Shown: positions 34,106 through 42,293 of the stretch, piece after piece | How the letters are laid out: the number at the start of each line of letters is the position of its first letter | Position numbering within the stretch: position 1 is the first letter of the stretch | Assembly: GCF_002210435.1 (NCBI RefSeq) | Contig: NZ_MZMV01000003.1 | Span: 124,001 to 188,000, forward strand | Source: Micromonospora wenchangensis | Lineage (GTDB): Bacteria > Actinomycetota > Actinomycetes > Mycobacteriales > Micromonosporaceae | Reading direction: 5' to 3' | Length of the DNA stretch: 64,000 bases | Notes under the pieces: generated by a model | Databases searched by the model: none | What the model was told of the DNA's origin: nothing | What the model saw: the letters and a program-made list of their open reading frames with translations, nothing else | Made by a program: the position numbers and the translations under genes

Positions 34106-35371
34106 CTAACCGCCAGGACTGTGAAGTGCCTGAAAGGACGCACCGGGGCGGGCCAGCAGCACCAGCATCGCGCAGGCCGCCACGAAGAACACCGCCATGG
34201 CCGAGGCCATGGGCAGCAGGGTGGCGTACCCGAGGAGACCGGTGAGGGGCGTGACCAGCGCGCCGGCGAGGAAACCCAGGCCACCCTGGAGCGCGGCGGT
34301 GGTGCCGGCGGAACGCCGGCCCGCCTCCTGTGTCAGCGCGGTGCTGGCCGGCAGGGTCAGGCCCATGCCGGCGACCACCACGGCGAGCAGCGTCCACGGC
34401 ACGGCCAGCGGCCCCCCGGCCCGCCGGTCGACCAGGGCGACGACCAGCAGCACGAGGGTGGCCACCGTGGACGCGGCGAGCCCGGCGGCCCGCAGCCGGC
34501 CGGCACCGGCCCGCCTGACCAGCACCCGGAACAGCAGCCCGGCCGCGGCCATGCCGGCGGCGTTGGTGGCGAAGATGAGGGTGTAGCGGGACTCGTCCAC
34601 CCGGTAGGCGGTCTGGAAGACGAACGCCGAGCCGCCGATGTAGGTGAAGAACCCGGCGATGGCCAGGCAGAGCACGACCAGGTTGGTGAGCACCGTCCGG
34701 TCGCGCAGCAGGCCGGCCATCCGGGCCAGCGCCGCGCGGGGGCCGCCGTCGTGCCGGCGGTGCGCGGGCAGCGTCTCCGGCAGGCCGACCAGCGCGGCCA
34801 CCGCCATCGCCGCCCCCAGCCCGGTGAGGGCGAGGAAGACGGTACGCCAGGTGCCGTGGTCGAGGATCACCCCGCCGACGGCCGGTGCCAGCACCGGGCC
34901 GAGGAAGGTCACCGAGGCGATGCTGCCGAACCGGGCGGCGGCCCGGTCGCCCTGCCACACGTCGGTCACCATGGCCCGGCCGAGCGCCACCCCGGTGCCG
35001 GCCGCGATCCCCTGTCCGAGCCGGGCGAGCACCAGCACCCCGGCGGTCGGGGCGGCGGCGCAGAGCAGCGACAGCAACGCGAAACTCACGGTGCTCACCA
35101 GGACGATGCCGCGCCGGCCCCGGATGTCGCTGACCGGACCGAGCAGGAGCTGACCGGCGGCCACACCGATGATGAACGCGGTCAGGGTGAGCTGCGCCAT
35201 GGTGGCGCTGGTGTGCAGGGAGCGCCGCAGCTCGGGCAGGGCGGCGATGTACGCGTCGGTGGCGAACGGTCCCACCCCGGTCAGCAGCACCAGCGCGACC
35301 ATGGACGGCCTGCCCGCCGCCCGGCCGGGTCGGTACGACGTGGACGGCGTCTCGACCCGCGGAGGTGTCAC
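34106..35371 (-). CDS. MFS drug-resistance transporter (Bcr/CflA type)
   Basis: 421 aa, with 12 predicted helices. The conserved loop 2-3 motif is GPVSDIRGRRGIVL (MFS motif A) and motif C-like sequence GPVLAPAVGG marks a drug:H+ antiporter. The order and DAYIAALPELRRSL start match Bcr/CflA multidrug efflux proteins. It should export a small hydrophobic or antibiotic molecule using the proton gradient. Start GTG or ATG near 35371. It lies upstream of the Spo0M-like gene on the same strand with a 63-base gap. Confidence 0.93.
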   Translation of the reverse strand: MTPPRVETPSTSYRPGRAAGRPSMVALVLLTGVGPFATDAYIAALPELRRSLHTSATMAQLTLTAFIIGVAAGQLLLGPVSDIRGRRGIVLVSTVSFALLSLLCAAAPTAGVLVLARLGQGIAAGTGVALGRAMVTDVWQGDRAAARFGSIASVTFLGPVLAPAVGGVILDHGTWRTVFLALTGLGAAMAVAALVGLPETLPAHRRHDGGPRAALARMAGLLRDRTVLTNLVVLCLAIAGFFTYIGGSAFVFQTAYRVDESRYTLIFATNAAGMAAAGLLFRVLVRRAGAGRLRAAGLAASTVATLVLLVVALVDRRAGGPLAVPWTLLAVVVAGMGLTLPASTALTQEAGRRSAGTTAALQGGLGFLAGALVTPLTGLLGYATLLPMASAMAVFFVAACAMLVLLARPGASFQALHSPGG

Positions 35372-35437
35372 CCATGGACCGTAGACGAATCACGGGTGGA
35401 GTGCCGGCACCCCGAACCTCGGCTGCCTGATTCACCA

Positions 35438-35494
35438 CGTTCCGCCGATGTGACGCCATCCCCGCATCTGGGGTATCGCCACATCGGCGGAACG
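35438..35494. repeat. Intergenic long inverted repeat (CGTTCCGCCGATGTG arms)
   Basis: Arms 35438-35452 and 35480-35494 pair perfectly over 15 bases. The 27-base interior can extend the stem through a CCCC/GGGG core. It lies upstream of the MFS gene and downstream of the ricin-like gene. Confidence 0.85.
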
Positions 35495-35584
35495 CCGCCA
35501 GGTCAGCTCCACGTCGTCCACGTCCACGGCCGGCCCGCCACCCGAGCCACCTGGCCCGGCACCGCGAGCGTTCATGTCATGGCA

Positions 35585-36226
35585 CTAGCTGATAACCCAC
35601 TTCGCGTAGTCGCCCGCCCCACTCGGAGACGGTGACGGAGACGGAGATGAAGAGAGCGAAGGGTGGGGGGAGACAGAAGGAGCGGGAGAGGCGCTTCCGC
35701 CCTCGTTCAGACACGACATCAGGACGACGATCGTCCCAGGTGCCGGGTTGTCCCCGTAGATGGACAGACACCACCCGCCCGACAGTCCGCTCAGCAGCCT
35801 GCCACCATTGGTGAGGGTCCACTGTTGGTTGGTAGAACCGCAGGTCCAGTCGAGCACGGAGGTTCCGTCGGCGGTCACGCCGTTCAGGACGTCGGCGCAT
35901 CGACTCGGATCGGCCTGGGTGGAGAGATTACCGGCGTTCCCAGCGCTGAAAGCCCAGCTCATGCTCTTCCCACCCTGGGAGCATGGCATGACGACCAGCG
36001 GCGCCCCATCGAATGTGTTGCCATTGTAGAGGGTCAGACACAATCCGGAGTCCGGATTCTTGAGCTGATAGTAGTTGGCGTTGACTCCCACCTTCGTGTC
36101 GTTCCGGTCGGGAGTTTCCAGTTGCGCCGTCGCACCGGCGGCCGGCCACACCAGAAGGCTCAGCGCGAGAAGGGTGGCTCCTAATCCCGCCACGAGGGCA
36201 CGGTGATCACGACGGAGACGACTCAT
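35585..36226 (-). CDS. Secreted ricin-type lectin-like protein
   Basis: 213 aa. A signal peptide (VAGLGATLLALSLLVWPAAGATAQ, cut after ATAQ) precedes a single beta-trefoil: YYQLKNPDSGLCLTLYNG, then WTCGSTNQQWTL and GWCLSIYGDNPAPG. Paired cysteines and the QQW motif are ricin-type features. The last about 40 residues are a Ser/Pro stretch. No catalytic domain is attached, so it binds a sugar or other partner only. Its DNA and upstream region are visibly less GC-rich than neighbours, a hint of transfer. Function is unknown. Confidence 0.85.
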   Translation of the reverse strand: MSRLRRDHRALVAGLGATLLALSLLVWPAAGATAQLETPDRNDTKVGVNANYYQLKNPDSGLCLTLYNGNTFDGAPLVVMPCSQGGKSMSWAFSAGNAGNLSTQADPSRCADVLNGVTADGTSVLDWTCGSTNQQWTLTNGGRLLSGLSGGWCLSIYGDNPAPGTIVVLMSCLNEGGSASPAPSVSPHPSLSSSPSPSPSPSGAGDYAKWVIS

Positions 36227-36451
36227 ACGTCAGTCCATTCATAGATGTGAATACCTTTCCCAAGTATCCGGATGCGGGTGGGAGATTGCAATCATTTTCT
36301 CGTCCGGAGCCCACCGCCCATCGCCGTACCACTACGGGAAAGGGATTCCCGAAGTTGGGATCTGCCGCACAACCAGTACCGAATTAGCTCGCCAGCACGC
36401 CGCTCGAATTGCGTTTCGAGAAAAAGGCTCAGATCACCTTGCGGAGGTGCC

Positions 36452-37120
36452 TCACCCAGCGTCGTCGACGAGCAGTCCACGCAGGACGCTGCGTACCGTC
36501 GTCGCGAAGAGGTCGCGGGGCGCGGAAGGTGACGGGTCGGTGATGGCGGCGGCCAGGTTCGGGTACGCCGCCAGGTCGATGCCGGTGAAGCCGACCGGCG
36601 GGGCGGCGGTCTCCTGCCGGGCGAACAGCGACGTCACCCCGATCATCATGGCGATCGCCTCGAACTTGGTGGTGGTCGCCGCCGGCACCGGCCGCAGGAC
36701 GGCCAGGCAGTGGTCAAACCAGGCCAGGCTCTGCGGGCCGGGGGCGGTCGGCCGGGGCAGGACCGCCACCAGCCAGGGGTGCCGCCGGTAGAGGTCGAGC
36801 TGCCGCCGGGCGAGAAGCAGCATGGTGTCGAGCCAGTCGTCGCCGGCCTCCGGGTAGGGGCGCAGCTCCCCCGCGGCCTGGTCGACCATCAGGTCGAGCA
36901 GGTCGTCGCGGGAGGACAGGTAGCGGTAGAGCGAGCCGGCGCCGGTGTGCAGCGCGGCGGCGACCGCCCGCATGGAGACCGCGCCGATGCCGTCGGCGTC
37001 GGCCACCGCGATCGCGGCGGCCACGATCTCGTCCCGGGAGTGCGAAGGCGCGGGACCGCGCTGCCCCCGGGCCGGCCGGGACCAGATCGGCGGACGCGCT
37101 GGCTCGTCGGGTGAGGTCAC
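36452..37120 (-). CDS. TetR-family transcriptional regulator
   Basis: 222 aa, GTG 37120. The N-terminal helix-turn-helix is SRDEIVAAAIAVADADGIGAVSMRAVAAALHTGAGSLYRYLSSRDDL, with the typical Y-R-Y-L helix 3. The C-terminal ligand-binding half is distinct (ARRQLDLYRRHPWLVAVLPRP). It diverges from the alpha/beta hydrolase gene, with an imperfect 25-bp palindrome and -10-like TACACT (37124-37129) between, so it most likely represses both. Confidence 0.93.
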   Translation of the reverse strand: MTSPDEPARPPIWSRPARGQRGPAPSHSRDEIVAAAIAVADADGIGAVSMRAVAAALHTGAGSLYRYLSSRDDLLDLMVDQAAGELRPYPEAGDDWLDTMLLLARRQLDLYRRHPWLVAVLPRPTAPGPQSLAWFDHCLAVLRPVPAATTTKFEAIAMMIGVTSLFARQETAAPPVGFTGIDLAAYPNLAAAITDPSPSAPRDLFATTVRSVLRGLLVDDAG

Positions 37121-37132
37121 CGCTACACTCTA

Positions 37133-37157
37133 AAACTGCAAACGCCGTTCGCGGTTT
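37133..37157. promoter_or_regulatory. TetR operator candidate, 25-bp imperfect palindrome
   Basis: Outer arms AAAC and GTTT frame GC/GC and AACG/GTT half-matches; 20 of 25 positions are symmetric. It overlaps the start region of the hydrolase and lies beside the -10-like TACACT. Repression by the adjacent TetR protein is the simplest reading. Confidence 0.7.
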
Positions 37158-37176
37158 CGATGTCGGGGAGGACGAG

Positions 37177-38031
37177 ATGGAACAGCACTGGACCGTGCAG
37201 CGGGTACCGGCGGCCGACGACGCCGAGATCGTGCTCCACTCCACCGGCAGCGGGCCGGGCATCATCGTGGTGCACGGCGGCGGCGTCACCATCGGCATCT
37301 ACCGCCGGTTGGCCCTGCGGCTGGCCGACCGGTTCACCGTGCACCTCTACAACCGTCGCGGGCGGGACGACGCGGCGGCCCGCGCCGAGCCCTACGACGG
37401 CGAGCAGGACGTCGACGACCTCGCCGCGTTGCTGGCCGCCACCGGGGTCGGCAACGTGCTCGGCCACAGCGGCGGCGGCTTCGTGGCCCTGCGCGCCGCC
37501 GCCCGGGGGCTGCCGATCGACCGGCTCGCCCTCTACGACCCGGCGGTGCAGGTGAACGGACTGTTCCCGCTCGACTGGGTGCCCGCCGCCCGCGCGGCGG
37601 CACACGCGGGCGACATCGCCCGCGCCATGGCGATCACCGGGGCCGGCCTCAACACCCAGTCGGCCACGTCGCGCCTGCCACTGGCCGTCCAGGTGGCCAT
37701 CTGCCGGCTGTTCCTGCGTACGCCGATCGGGCGCGGCATGGGTGAGCTGCTGCCGTCCACCCTGGACGAGAGCGCGCTGATCCAGCACCACGACAGCCCG
37801 CCGCAGCAGTGGGCCGGCGTCACCGCCGAGGTGCTGTTGGCCTGCGGCGGCAGCGGTCCGCCCTACTACCGGCCGATCAACGAGGCGCTGGCCGGGGCAC
37901 TGCCGCACGCCCGCACGCTGGTGGTGCCGCGCGCCGGTCACGACGCGCTCAACCGGGCCCCGCAGCACCTGGTCGACGCGCTGGCCGAGTTCTTCACCAC
38001 CCCGGTCACCTCGGAGCGCGCCCGCTCCTGA
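37177..38031 (+). CDS. Alpha/beta hydrolase
   Basis: 284 aa, ATG 37177 behind GGGGAGG. The oxyanion loop HGGG (VVHGGGVTIG) is followed by the nucleophile elbow LGHSGGGFV (Ser). A late GHDALNR supplies the catalytic His. The cap domain is not lid-like, and the C-terminal acid is uncertain. It probably hydrolyses an ester, amide or lactone. It is controlled by the divergent TetR gene through the palindrome between them, so the substrate is probably a compound recognised by that regulator. The longer upstream codon at 37111 lies inside the operator. Confidence 0.9.
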   Translation: MEQHWTVQRVPAADDAEIVLHSTGSGPGIIVVHGGGVTIGIYRRLALRLADRFTVHLYNRRGRDDAAARAEPYDGEQDVDDLAALLAATGVGNVLGHSGGGFVALRAAARGLPIDRLALYDPAVQVNGLFPLDWVPAARAAAHAGDIARAMAITGAGLNTQSATSRLPLAVQVAICRLFLRTPIGRGMGELLPSTLDESALIQHHDSPPQQWAGVTAEVLLACGGSGPPYYRPINEALAGALPHARTLVVPRAGHDALNRAPQHLVDALAEFFTTPVTSERARS

Positions 38032-38059
38032 CGAGCAGGCGAACGGGGGCGGGCCGGCG

Positions 38060-38980
38060 TCAGCCGTGTGACGCAACCGACGCCGGCCCGCCACCGAGGA
38101 AGCCGGTCAGGATCTCGGTGAACCGGGCCGGCTGCTCCTCGGCGGCGTAGTGGCCGCAGTCGTCGATGACCGCCTCGGTGACGTCGTCGGCGGCCAGGCG
38201 CATCGTCCGGGCGACCAGCGCGCCGCTGTAGAGCGCGCCGCCGATGGCGAGCACCGGCAGCGTCAGCCGGGTCTTCGCGCGCTGTTCGTTCTGCGCGATC
38301 GTCGCGTCCAGCGCCCGGTAGTAGCCGAAGCTGGCCCGCAGCCCGCGCGGGTCCGCGACGATCGCGTCGACGTAGACGTCGACGGCGTACGCGGGGATGG
38401 TGGTCGGGGTGGCGGCCTTGGTGGCGAACTGGTAGCCGAAGAACAGCCGCTCCCGGCCCCGGACCAGCGCCTCGCTGAGGTCGTCGAGCCGGTTGAAGCC
38501 GAAGTGCCAGAACCGCTGGCTGACCTCGGCCGGGCTGAAGAACGACGGGGTCGGCGTGAGGCCGGGGACGATCGCGTCGACGACGGCGAGCCGGCCCACC
38601 CGCCCGGGGTGGTCGGCGGCGAGGGCGTACCCGGTCCACATGCCGATGTCGTGGCCGACCACGTCGAACCGGTCGTGTCCGAGGGCGGTCATCAGGGCGA
38701 CGAGGTCGGCGGCGAGCGTGCCGGCGTCGTACCCGTCGTCGGGCTTGTCGGAGAGCCCGGTCCCGCGCTGGTCGACGGCGACGACGGTGTGCGTACGGGC
38801 GAGCGCGGGCATCACCTTCCGCCAGGCGTACCAGGTCTGCGGCCAGCCGCCGACCAGCAGCAGCGGTGGGCCGTCCCCGCCGGTGACGGCGTGCAGCCGT
38901 AGCCCGTCCAGCTCGACGAGCCGGCTGGCGAAGACGTCGGTGAAGCCGTCGGGCAGTCGCAGCGAACTCAGCGTTGTCAT
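38060..38980 (-). CDS. Epoxide hydrolase-like alpha/beta hydrolase
   Basis: 306 aa from ATG 38980 (MTTLSSLRLPDGF). The nucleophile elbow is VVGHDIGMW, with Asp where esterases have Ser. This is the signature of epoxide hydrolases and haloalkane dehalogenases. HGxP-like oxyanion sequence (GGWPQTWYAWRKVMP), a DQRGTG motif and a late GHYAAEEQP His complete the picture. It hydrates epoxides or halides of unknown structure. Divergent from the TetR gene at 39037 with a perfect 12-bp-arm inverted repeat between; it starts inside or next to that repeat. Confidence 0.92.
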   Translation of the reverse strand: MTTLSSLRLPDGFTDVFASRLVELDGLRLHAVTGGDGPPLLLVGGWPQTWYAWRKVMPALARTHTVVAVDQRGTGLSDKPDDGYDAGTLAADLVALMTALGHDRFDVVGHDIGMWTGYALAADHPGRVGRLAVVDAIVPGLTPTPSFFSPAEVSQRFWHFGFNRLDDLSEALVRGRERLFFGYQFATKAATPTTIPAYAVDVYVDAIVADPRGLRASFGYYRALDATIAQNEQRAKTRLTLPVLAIGGALYSGALVARTMRLAADDVTEAVIDDCGHYAAEEQPARFTEILTGFLGGGPASVASHG

Positions 38981-38990
38981 GCCGGCGACC

Positions 38991-39026
38991 ATACCCATCT
39001 TGGAACGATCGATACAAGATGGGTAT
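38991..39026. promoter_or_regulatory. Long perfect inverted repeat, TetR operator candidate
   Basis: ATACCCATCTTG (38991-39002) and its reverse complement at 39015-39026, with a 12-base spacer containing CGATCGAT. It spans the divergent promoters of the epoxide hydrolase-like and TetR genes and overlaps possible start codons. Confidence 0.78.
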
Positions 39027-39036
39027 GCTGACGACC

Positions 39037-39621
39037 ATGGCGGGTCGCAAGCAGTTCGACGTGGACGAGGCGCTACGACGGGCGATGCACGTCTTCTGGC
39101 GCTGGGGCTGGTCGGAGGCCTCCATCGACCGGCTCACCGAGGGCACCGGCCTGGGCCGCAGCTCGCTCTACGGCACCTTCGGCGACAAGAGCGCCCTCTT
39201 CCGCAGCAGCCTCCAGCTCTACACGCAGACCTACCACCCGCTGTACGACCAGGCACTGCGTGGCCCCCACCCGGACCCGGGCGCCGTGGTGGCCGCCTTC
39301 CTCCGGGTCACCCTGAACCGCATCGCCGACCCGACGGTGCCGGACGGCTGCCTGGTCACCGTGTCGGCCACCCAGTTCCCGGCCCTCGACGAGGAGGGCC
39401 GGGCGATGGTCCGGGCCGTGATCGACGGCCTACGGGCGATGCTGGAACAGGCGTTGCTGGCGGCGGGCGCGGGCGAACGGGAGGCCGCCGACTGGGCGCT
39501 GTGCACGCTGGCGACGAACAAGTCCCTGGCGGTGCTGAGCCGCGCCGGCTTCTCCGCCGAAGAGCTGGCCACCGTGGCCGCAGCCGCCGCCCGCCGCCGC
39601 GACCAGACTCCCGGCCGGTGA
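39037..39621 (+). CDS. TetR-family transcriptional regulator
   Basis: 194 aa from ATG 39037 (MAGRKQFDVDEAL). Earlier in-frame ATG codons at 39025 and 39019 are possible; none has a good ribosome site, so a leaderless start is likely. Helix-turn-helix sequence RRAMHVFWRWGWSEASIDRLTEGTGLGRSSLYGTFGDKSALF is typical. The C-terminal half resembles the TetR_C groups that sense lipophilic compounds. Its 3' end is 10 bases from the convergent phosphotransferase gene. Divergent partner is the epoxide hydrolase-like gene; the perfect inverted repeat between them is its likely operator. Confidence 0.93.
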   Translation: MAGRKQFDVDEALRRAMHVFWRWGWSEASIDRLTEGTGLGRSSLYGTFGDKSALFRSSLQLYTQTYHPLYDQALRGPHPDPGAVVAAFLRVTLNRIADPTVPDGCLVTVSATQFPALDEEGRAMVRAVIDGLRAMLEQALLAAGAGEREAADWALCTLATNKSLAVLSRAGFSAEELATVAAAAARRRDQTPGR

Positions 39622-39631
39622 CCGGCATCGG

Positions 39632-40405
39632 TCACCGCGTCCAGAAGCTGGCCGGAAAGGCCTCGACGTCGGTCGCGGACCGTTCGAGCAGTGCGGCGAT
39701 GGGCAGCAGAGCGGTCGCCGCAGCATCCCCGGCGTCGGCCAAGTGACGGATCACGCCCGCCTGCCGCCGGGCCCGCTGCGGCACGGCGGCGGCGAACCCA
39801 CCCCGGTCACCCTCGTAGCCGTACGCGTCGAGCAGCAGGCGCAGCCGGCGGGCCCGCTCGCACAGGTCGTCGTCGGTCAACGCGCTGCCGTCCCGCGGTG
39901 AGGCCAGCGGCACCCAGGTCAGCGCGGAGAACGCCAGGTCCCAGTCCCGCGCCGACGGGCCGGCGGTGTCCCAGTCGCAGAACCCGACCAGCCGGTCACC
40001 GTCCACCACCGCGTTGTAGGGGGACGCGTCCTGGTGCCCGACGACCAGCCCGGGGCCCATCGTGCGGCCGACGAACCAGCACTCGTCGGGCGGCGGCGTG
40101 AAGCCGGCGGTCAGGTCGTGGACCCGGCGCAGCCACCGGCCGACCTGGACCAGCATCGCGTCGTTCGTCGCCCAGTCGGGCCAGGGCTCCCGGCCGCCGA
40201 TCGTCTCCCCCGGCAGATAGCTGAGCATCTCGCGACCCTGGTCGTCGAAGCCGAGGGCCCGGGGAGCGGCGTCGAACCCGGCATCCTCCAGATGTCGCAG
40301 CACCGCGTGCACGGTGGTCGTCCACCGCGATGCCCGCTTGTGTACGACACCATCGATCAACACGGCACCCGTGGTGTTACCGCCGGGAAGCACCTCTTCA
40401 CGCAT
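39632..40405 (-). CDS. Aminoglycoside-phosphotransferase-like protein
   Basis: 257 aa from ATG 40405 (MREEVLPGG). The APH/ChoK kinase fold is shown by the catalytic loop VGHQDASPYNAVV (His-x-Asp...Asn) and the metal-binding FCDWDTAGP. A phosphate acceptor cannot be inferred: APH-like kinases act on aminoglycosides, choline, sugars or macrolides. A perfect 16-bp palindrome stops 3 bases before the start codon and no Shine-Dalgarno is visible. The Nudix gene diverges from it about 100 bases away. Confidence 0.88.
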   Translation of the reverse strand: MREEVLPGGNTTGAVLIDGVVHKRASRWTTTVHAVLRHLEDAGFDAAPRALGFDDQGREMLSYLPGETIGGREPWPDWATNDAMLVQVGRWLRRVHDLTAGFTPPPDECWFVGRTMGPGLVVGHQDASPYNAVVDGDRLVGFCDWDTAGPSARDWDLAFSALTWVPLASPRDGSALTDDDLCERARRLRLLLDAYGYEGDRGGFAAAVPQRARRQAGVIRHLADAGDAAATALLPIAALLERSATDVEAFPASFWTR

Positions 40406-40407
40406 CT

Positions 40408-40423
40408 GCCCGGTATACCGGGC
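40408..40423. promoter_or_regulatory. Perfect 16-bp palindrome GCCCGGTATACCGGGC
   Basis: Ends 3 bases upstream of the phosphotransferase ATG (minus strand), where a ribosome site would be. It could be an operator or a translation-blocking hairpin. Confidence 0.6.
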
Positions 40424-40506
40424 GTTGCGACGCCGACGACACCGAATTTCGTCCGGCCGGACCCGACCACGGCCCGACTGTCCCACCCCTGTGGTCGAAT
40501 CCCGGC

Positions 40507-40938
40507 ATGCACATCATCGTCTGCGGGGCGCTCGTGGTGAACGACGCGGTTCTGCTGGTGCACCGCAGTCCGGCCCGCCTGGCGTATCCGGATCTGTGGG
40601 ATCTGCCCGGGGGTCACGTCGAGGCGGGCGAGTCCGAACGACAGGCCCTCGCCCGTGAGCTGCGCGAGGAGGTCGGCGTCGAGATCGTCGCGGAGTCCTG
40701 CTCACGGCTGGGCGACCTGCGGTCCGGCAGCGGCGAGGACGCCGTACACGTCGGGGTGTGGCACGTCGGAGCCTGGTTCGGCTCCCCCACCAACCGTGCG
40801 CCCGACGAGCATGACGACCTCGCCTGGGTCGGGCTCAGCGAGTTGGGGGGTCTTCCCCTCGTGCACGGTGGCCTACCGGCGCTGCTCCGTGCCCTGGACG
40901 GGCCGCCCGCCTCACGCCTGGTCGAGGAGGTGGCGTGA
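40507..40938 (+). CDS. Nudix hydrolase
   Basis: 143 aa, ATG 40507. The full Nudix box (Gx5Ex7REUxEExGU) is present: GHVEAGESERQALARELREEVGV. MHIIVCGALVVNDAVLLVHR precedes it. Nudix enzymes cleave nucleoside diphosphates linked to other groups, for instance oxidised dNTPs or NADH; the exact substrate is not readable. Its 3' end overlaps the convergent zinc-ribbon protein gene by 27 bases. Confidence 0.95.
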   Translation: MHIIVCGALVVNDAVLLVHRSPARLAYPDLWDLPGGHVEAGESERQALARELREEVGVEIVAESCSRLGDLRSGSGEDAVHVGVWHVGAWFGSPTNRAPDEHDDLAWVGLSELGGLPLVHGGLPALLRALDGPPASRLVEEVA

Positions 40939-41346
40939 CGGGAGATAGTCGATCTTCGAGTCGGCGTAGACGCCGAGCGTGCCGTCGTCGAGGCACCTCA
41001 GGCCGACGCTGATCCAGCGCACCTCGCCGTCGGCACCGAGCGCGTAGCCGACCGCGACGGCGAACTCCTCACCCCCGCAGGGGCAGGAGCAGGATTCGCG
41101 ACCGGCCTCGTCCCAGTAGTCGGCGCTGTCGCCGATGAAGGCGACCGCGCCGCAGGCGAGGCAGGTCCGTCGGGTCGCCTCCTCCTCGTCGATGTCGACG
41201 CGGAAGGCACGGCCGTCGCACCCGGCGCACCGGGACTCCACCACCGTGTCCACCGGGTAGCCGCCCGCCGCGAAGTAGCGGAGGTAGTCGGCGAGGTCGT
41301 CGACGTTCTCCCCGCGCCACAACTCTCCGGACCTGTCGAGTGCCAT
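40912..41346 (-). CDS. Conserved zinc-ribbon hypothetical protein
   Basis: 144 aa, starting MALDRSGELWRGE. Two CxxC pairs (RCAGCDG and TCLACGA), and a later CSCPCGG triad, are probable zinc ligands. The N-terminal WRGENVDDLADYLRYFAAGGYP looks protein-binding. No catalytic motif is seen. I recognise the pattern as a conserved actinobacterial hypothetical but cannot name a function. Its 3' end overlaps the Nudix gene. Confidence 0.75.
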   Translation of the reverse strand: MALDRSGELWRGENVDDLADYLRYFAAGGYPVDTVVESRCAGCDGRAFRVDIDEEEATRRTCLACGAVAFIGDSADYWDEAGRESCSCPCGGEEFAVAVGYALGADGEVRWISVGLRCLDDGTLGVYADSKIDYLPSRHLLDQA

Positions 41347-41403
41347 CCCGGCATTCTGCCCGGTGCGGGCGGTGCGTCGGCCAGCGGACGACCCTCGTGC
41401 GGC

Positions 41404-41769
41404 TCAGACCCAGGTGGTGGCCAGCCAGATCGCGACGGCGGCGGTCACCAGCAGGACGACGTTGAGCCCGATCTGGCGGGTCTCGCCCCGGGACAGGTGC
41501 ACCGCGATGCCGCCGACCTGGATCAGGACGAACCCGACTGCCGCCGCGACCGCGAGCCAGGGCGCGATCCCGGTCAGCGGCGGCAGGACCAGGCCGGCCG
41601 CGCCGAGAACCTCCAGCACCCCGATGGTCCGGACCAACGGCATGGGTACGCGGTCGACCCAGCCCATCATCGGTTGCAACTGCTCCCGGCTCTGCACGAC
41701 CTTCTTGCCCCCGGCGTAGAAATAGAAGACGGCAAGCAGGGCGGCGACGATCCAGTAGGCGAGTGTCAT
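41404..41769 (-). CDS. DoxX-family membrane protein
   Basis: 121 aa with four hydrophobic segments: YWIVAALLAVFYFYAGG, RTIGVLEVLGAAGLVLPPL, PWLAVAAAVGFVLIQVGGI and LNVVLLVTAAVAIWLA. The sequence FYFYAGGKKV and VLEVLGAAGL are DoxX-like. Such proteins associate with thiol or oxidative-stress enzymes. The HxlR regulator is divergent with two operator-like palindromes between, so it is probably induced under stress through that regulator. Confidence 0.88.
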   Translation of the reverse strand: MTLAYWIVAALLAVFYFYAGGKKVVQSREQLQPMMGWVDRVPMPLVRTIGVLEVLGAAGLVLPPLTGIAPWLAVAAAVGFVLIQVGGIAVHLSRGETRQIGLNVVLLVTAAVAIWLATTWV

Positions 41770-41816
41770 GACGGGCCCTCCAGCTCTGAACCCAATGGTT
41801 ACGAGAAGGAACTAGC

Positions 41817-41864
41817 CACATCATGTGTCACTATCGGAGGGCCTACAAAAGGCACACTGATGTG
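41817..41864. promoter_or_regulatory. Paired operator-like palindromes for HxlR regulator
   Basis: CACATCATGTG (41817-41827, perfect) and GCACA-CTGA-TGTGC (41852-41865) lie 35 bases apart between the divergent DoxX and HxlR genes. HxlR proteins bind dimeric sites, so two sites suggest cooperative control. Confidence 0.65.
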
Positions 41865-41885
41865 CGTAAGGCACAGGGGGTGGTC

Positions 41886-42263
41886 ATGTCGCAGTACGAA
41901 CACACCTGCATGATCCGGGGCGACGGCGGCCGGACGATCCGGGCGATCCTGGACCGCATCTGCAACAAATGGACGCTGCTGATCGTGGCGACCCTCGACG
42001 GGGGAGCACTGCGGTTCACCGAGCTACACCAGCAGATACCCGGCATCTCCCAGCGCATGTTGACGTTGACCCTGCGCCACCTGGAGCGCGACGGTCTGGT
42101 GTCGCGGACGGCGTACGCGGAGGTCCCGCCCCGCGTGGAGTACGCGCTGACCCCCACCGGCAAGAGCCTCATCCCGCCCGCGCTGGCCCTCGCCGGCTGG
42201 GCCATCGAACACGTCCCCCACATCGAGGCCAGCCGAGCGCTTCACCAGGACAAGTCCGGATGA
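41886..42263 (+). CDS. HxlR-family transcriptional regulator
   Basis: 125 aa from ATG 41886 (MSQYEHTCMIRGDGG). The winged helix is IRAILDRICNKWTLLIVATLDGGALRFTELHQQIPGISQRMLTLTLRHLERDGLVSRTAYAEVPPRVEYALTPTG in pattern, typical of HxlR. An N-terminal Cys (TC) and a second (IC) match the redox-active cysteines of thiol- or quinone-sensing HxlR proteins such as HypR. It diverges from the DoxX gene and probably controls it through the paired palindromes. Confidence 0.93.
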   Translation: MSQYEHTCMIRGDGGRTIRAILDRICNKWTLLIVATLDGGALRFTELHQQIPGISQRMLTLTLRHLERDGLVSRTAYAEVPPRVEYALTPTGKSLIPPALALAGWAIEHVPHIEASRALHQDKSG

Positions 42264-42293
42264 CGTCGGAGGCTGTCGGATCACCAAGTCATG

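Noticed and set aside
39632..40405. Specific aminoglycoside resistance gene
   Set aside because: The APH fold is clear but is shared with many kinases; no sequence evidence points to a particular drug.
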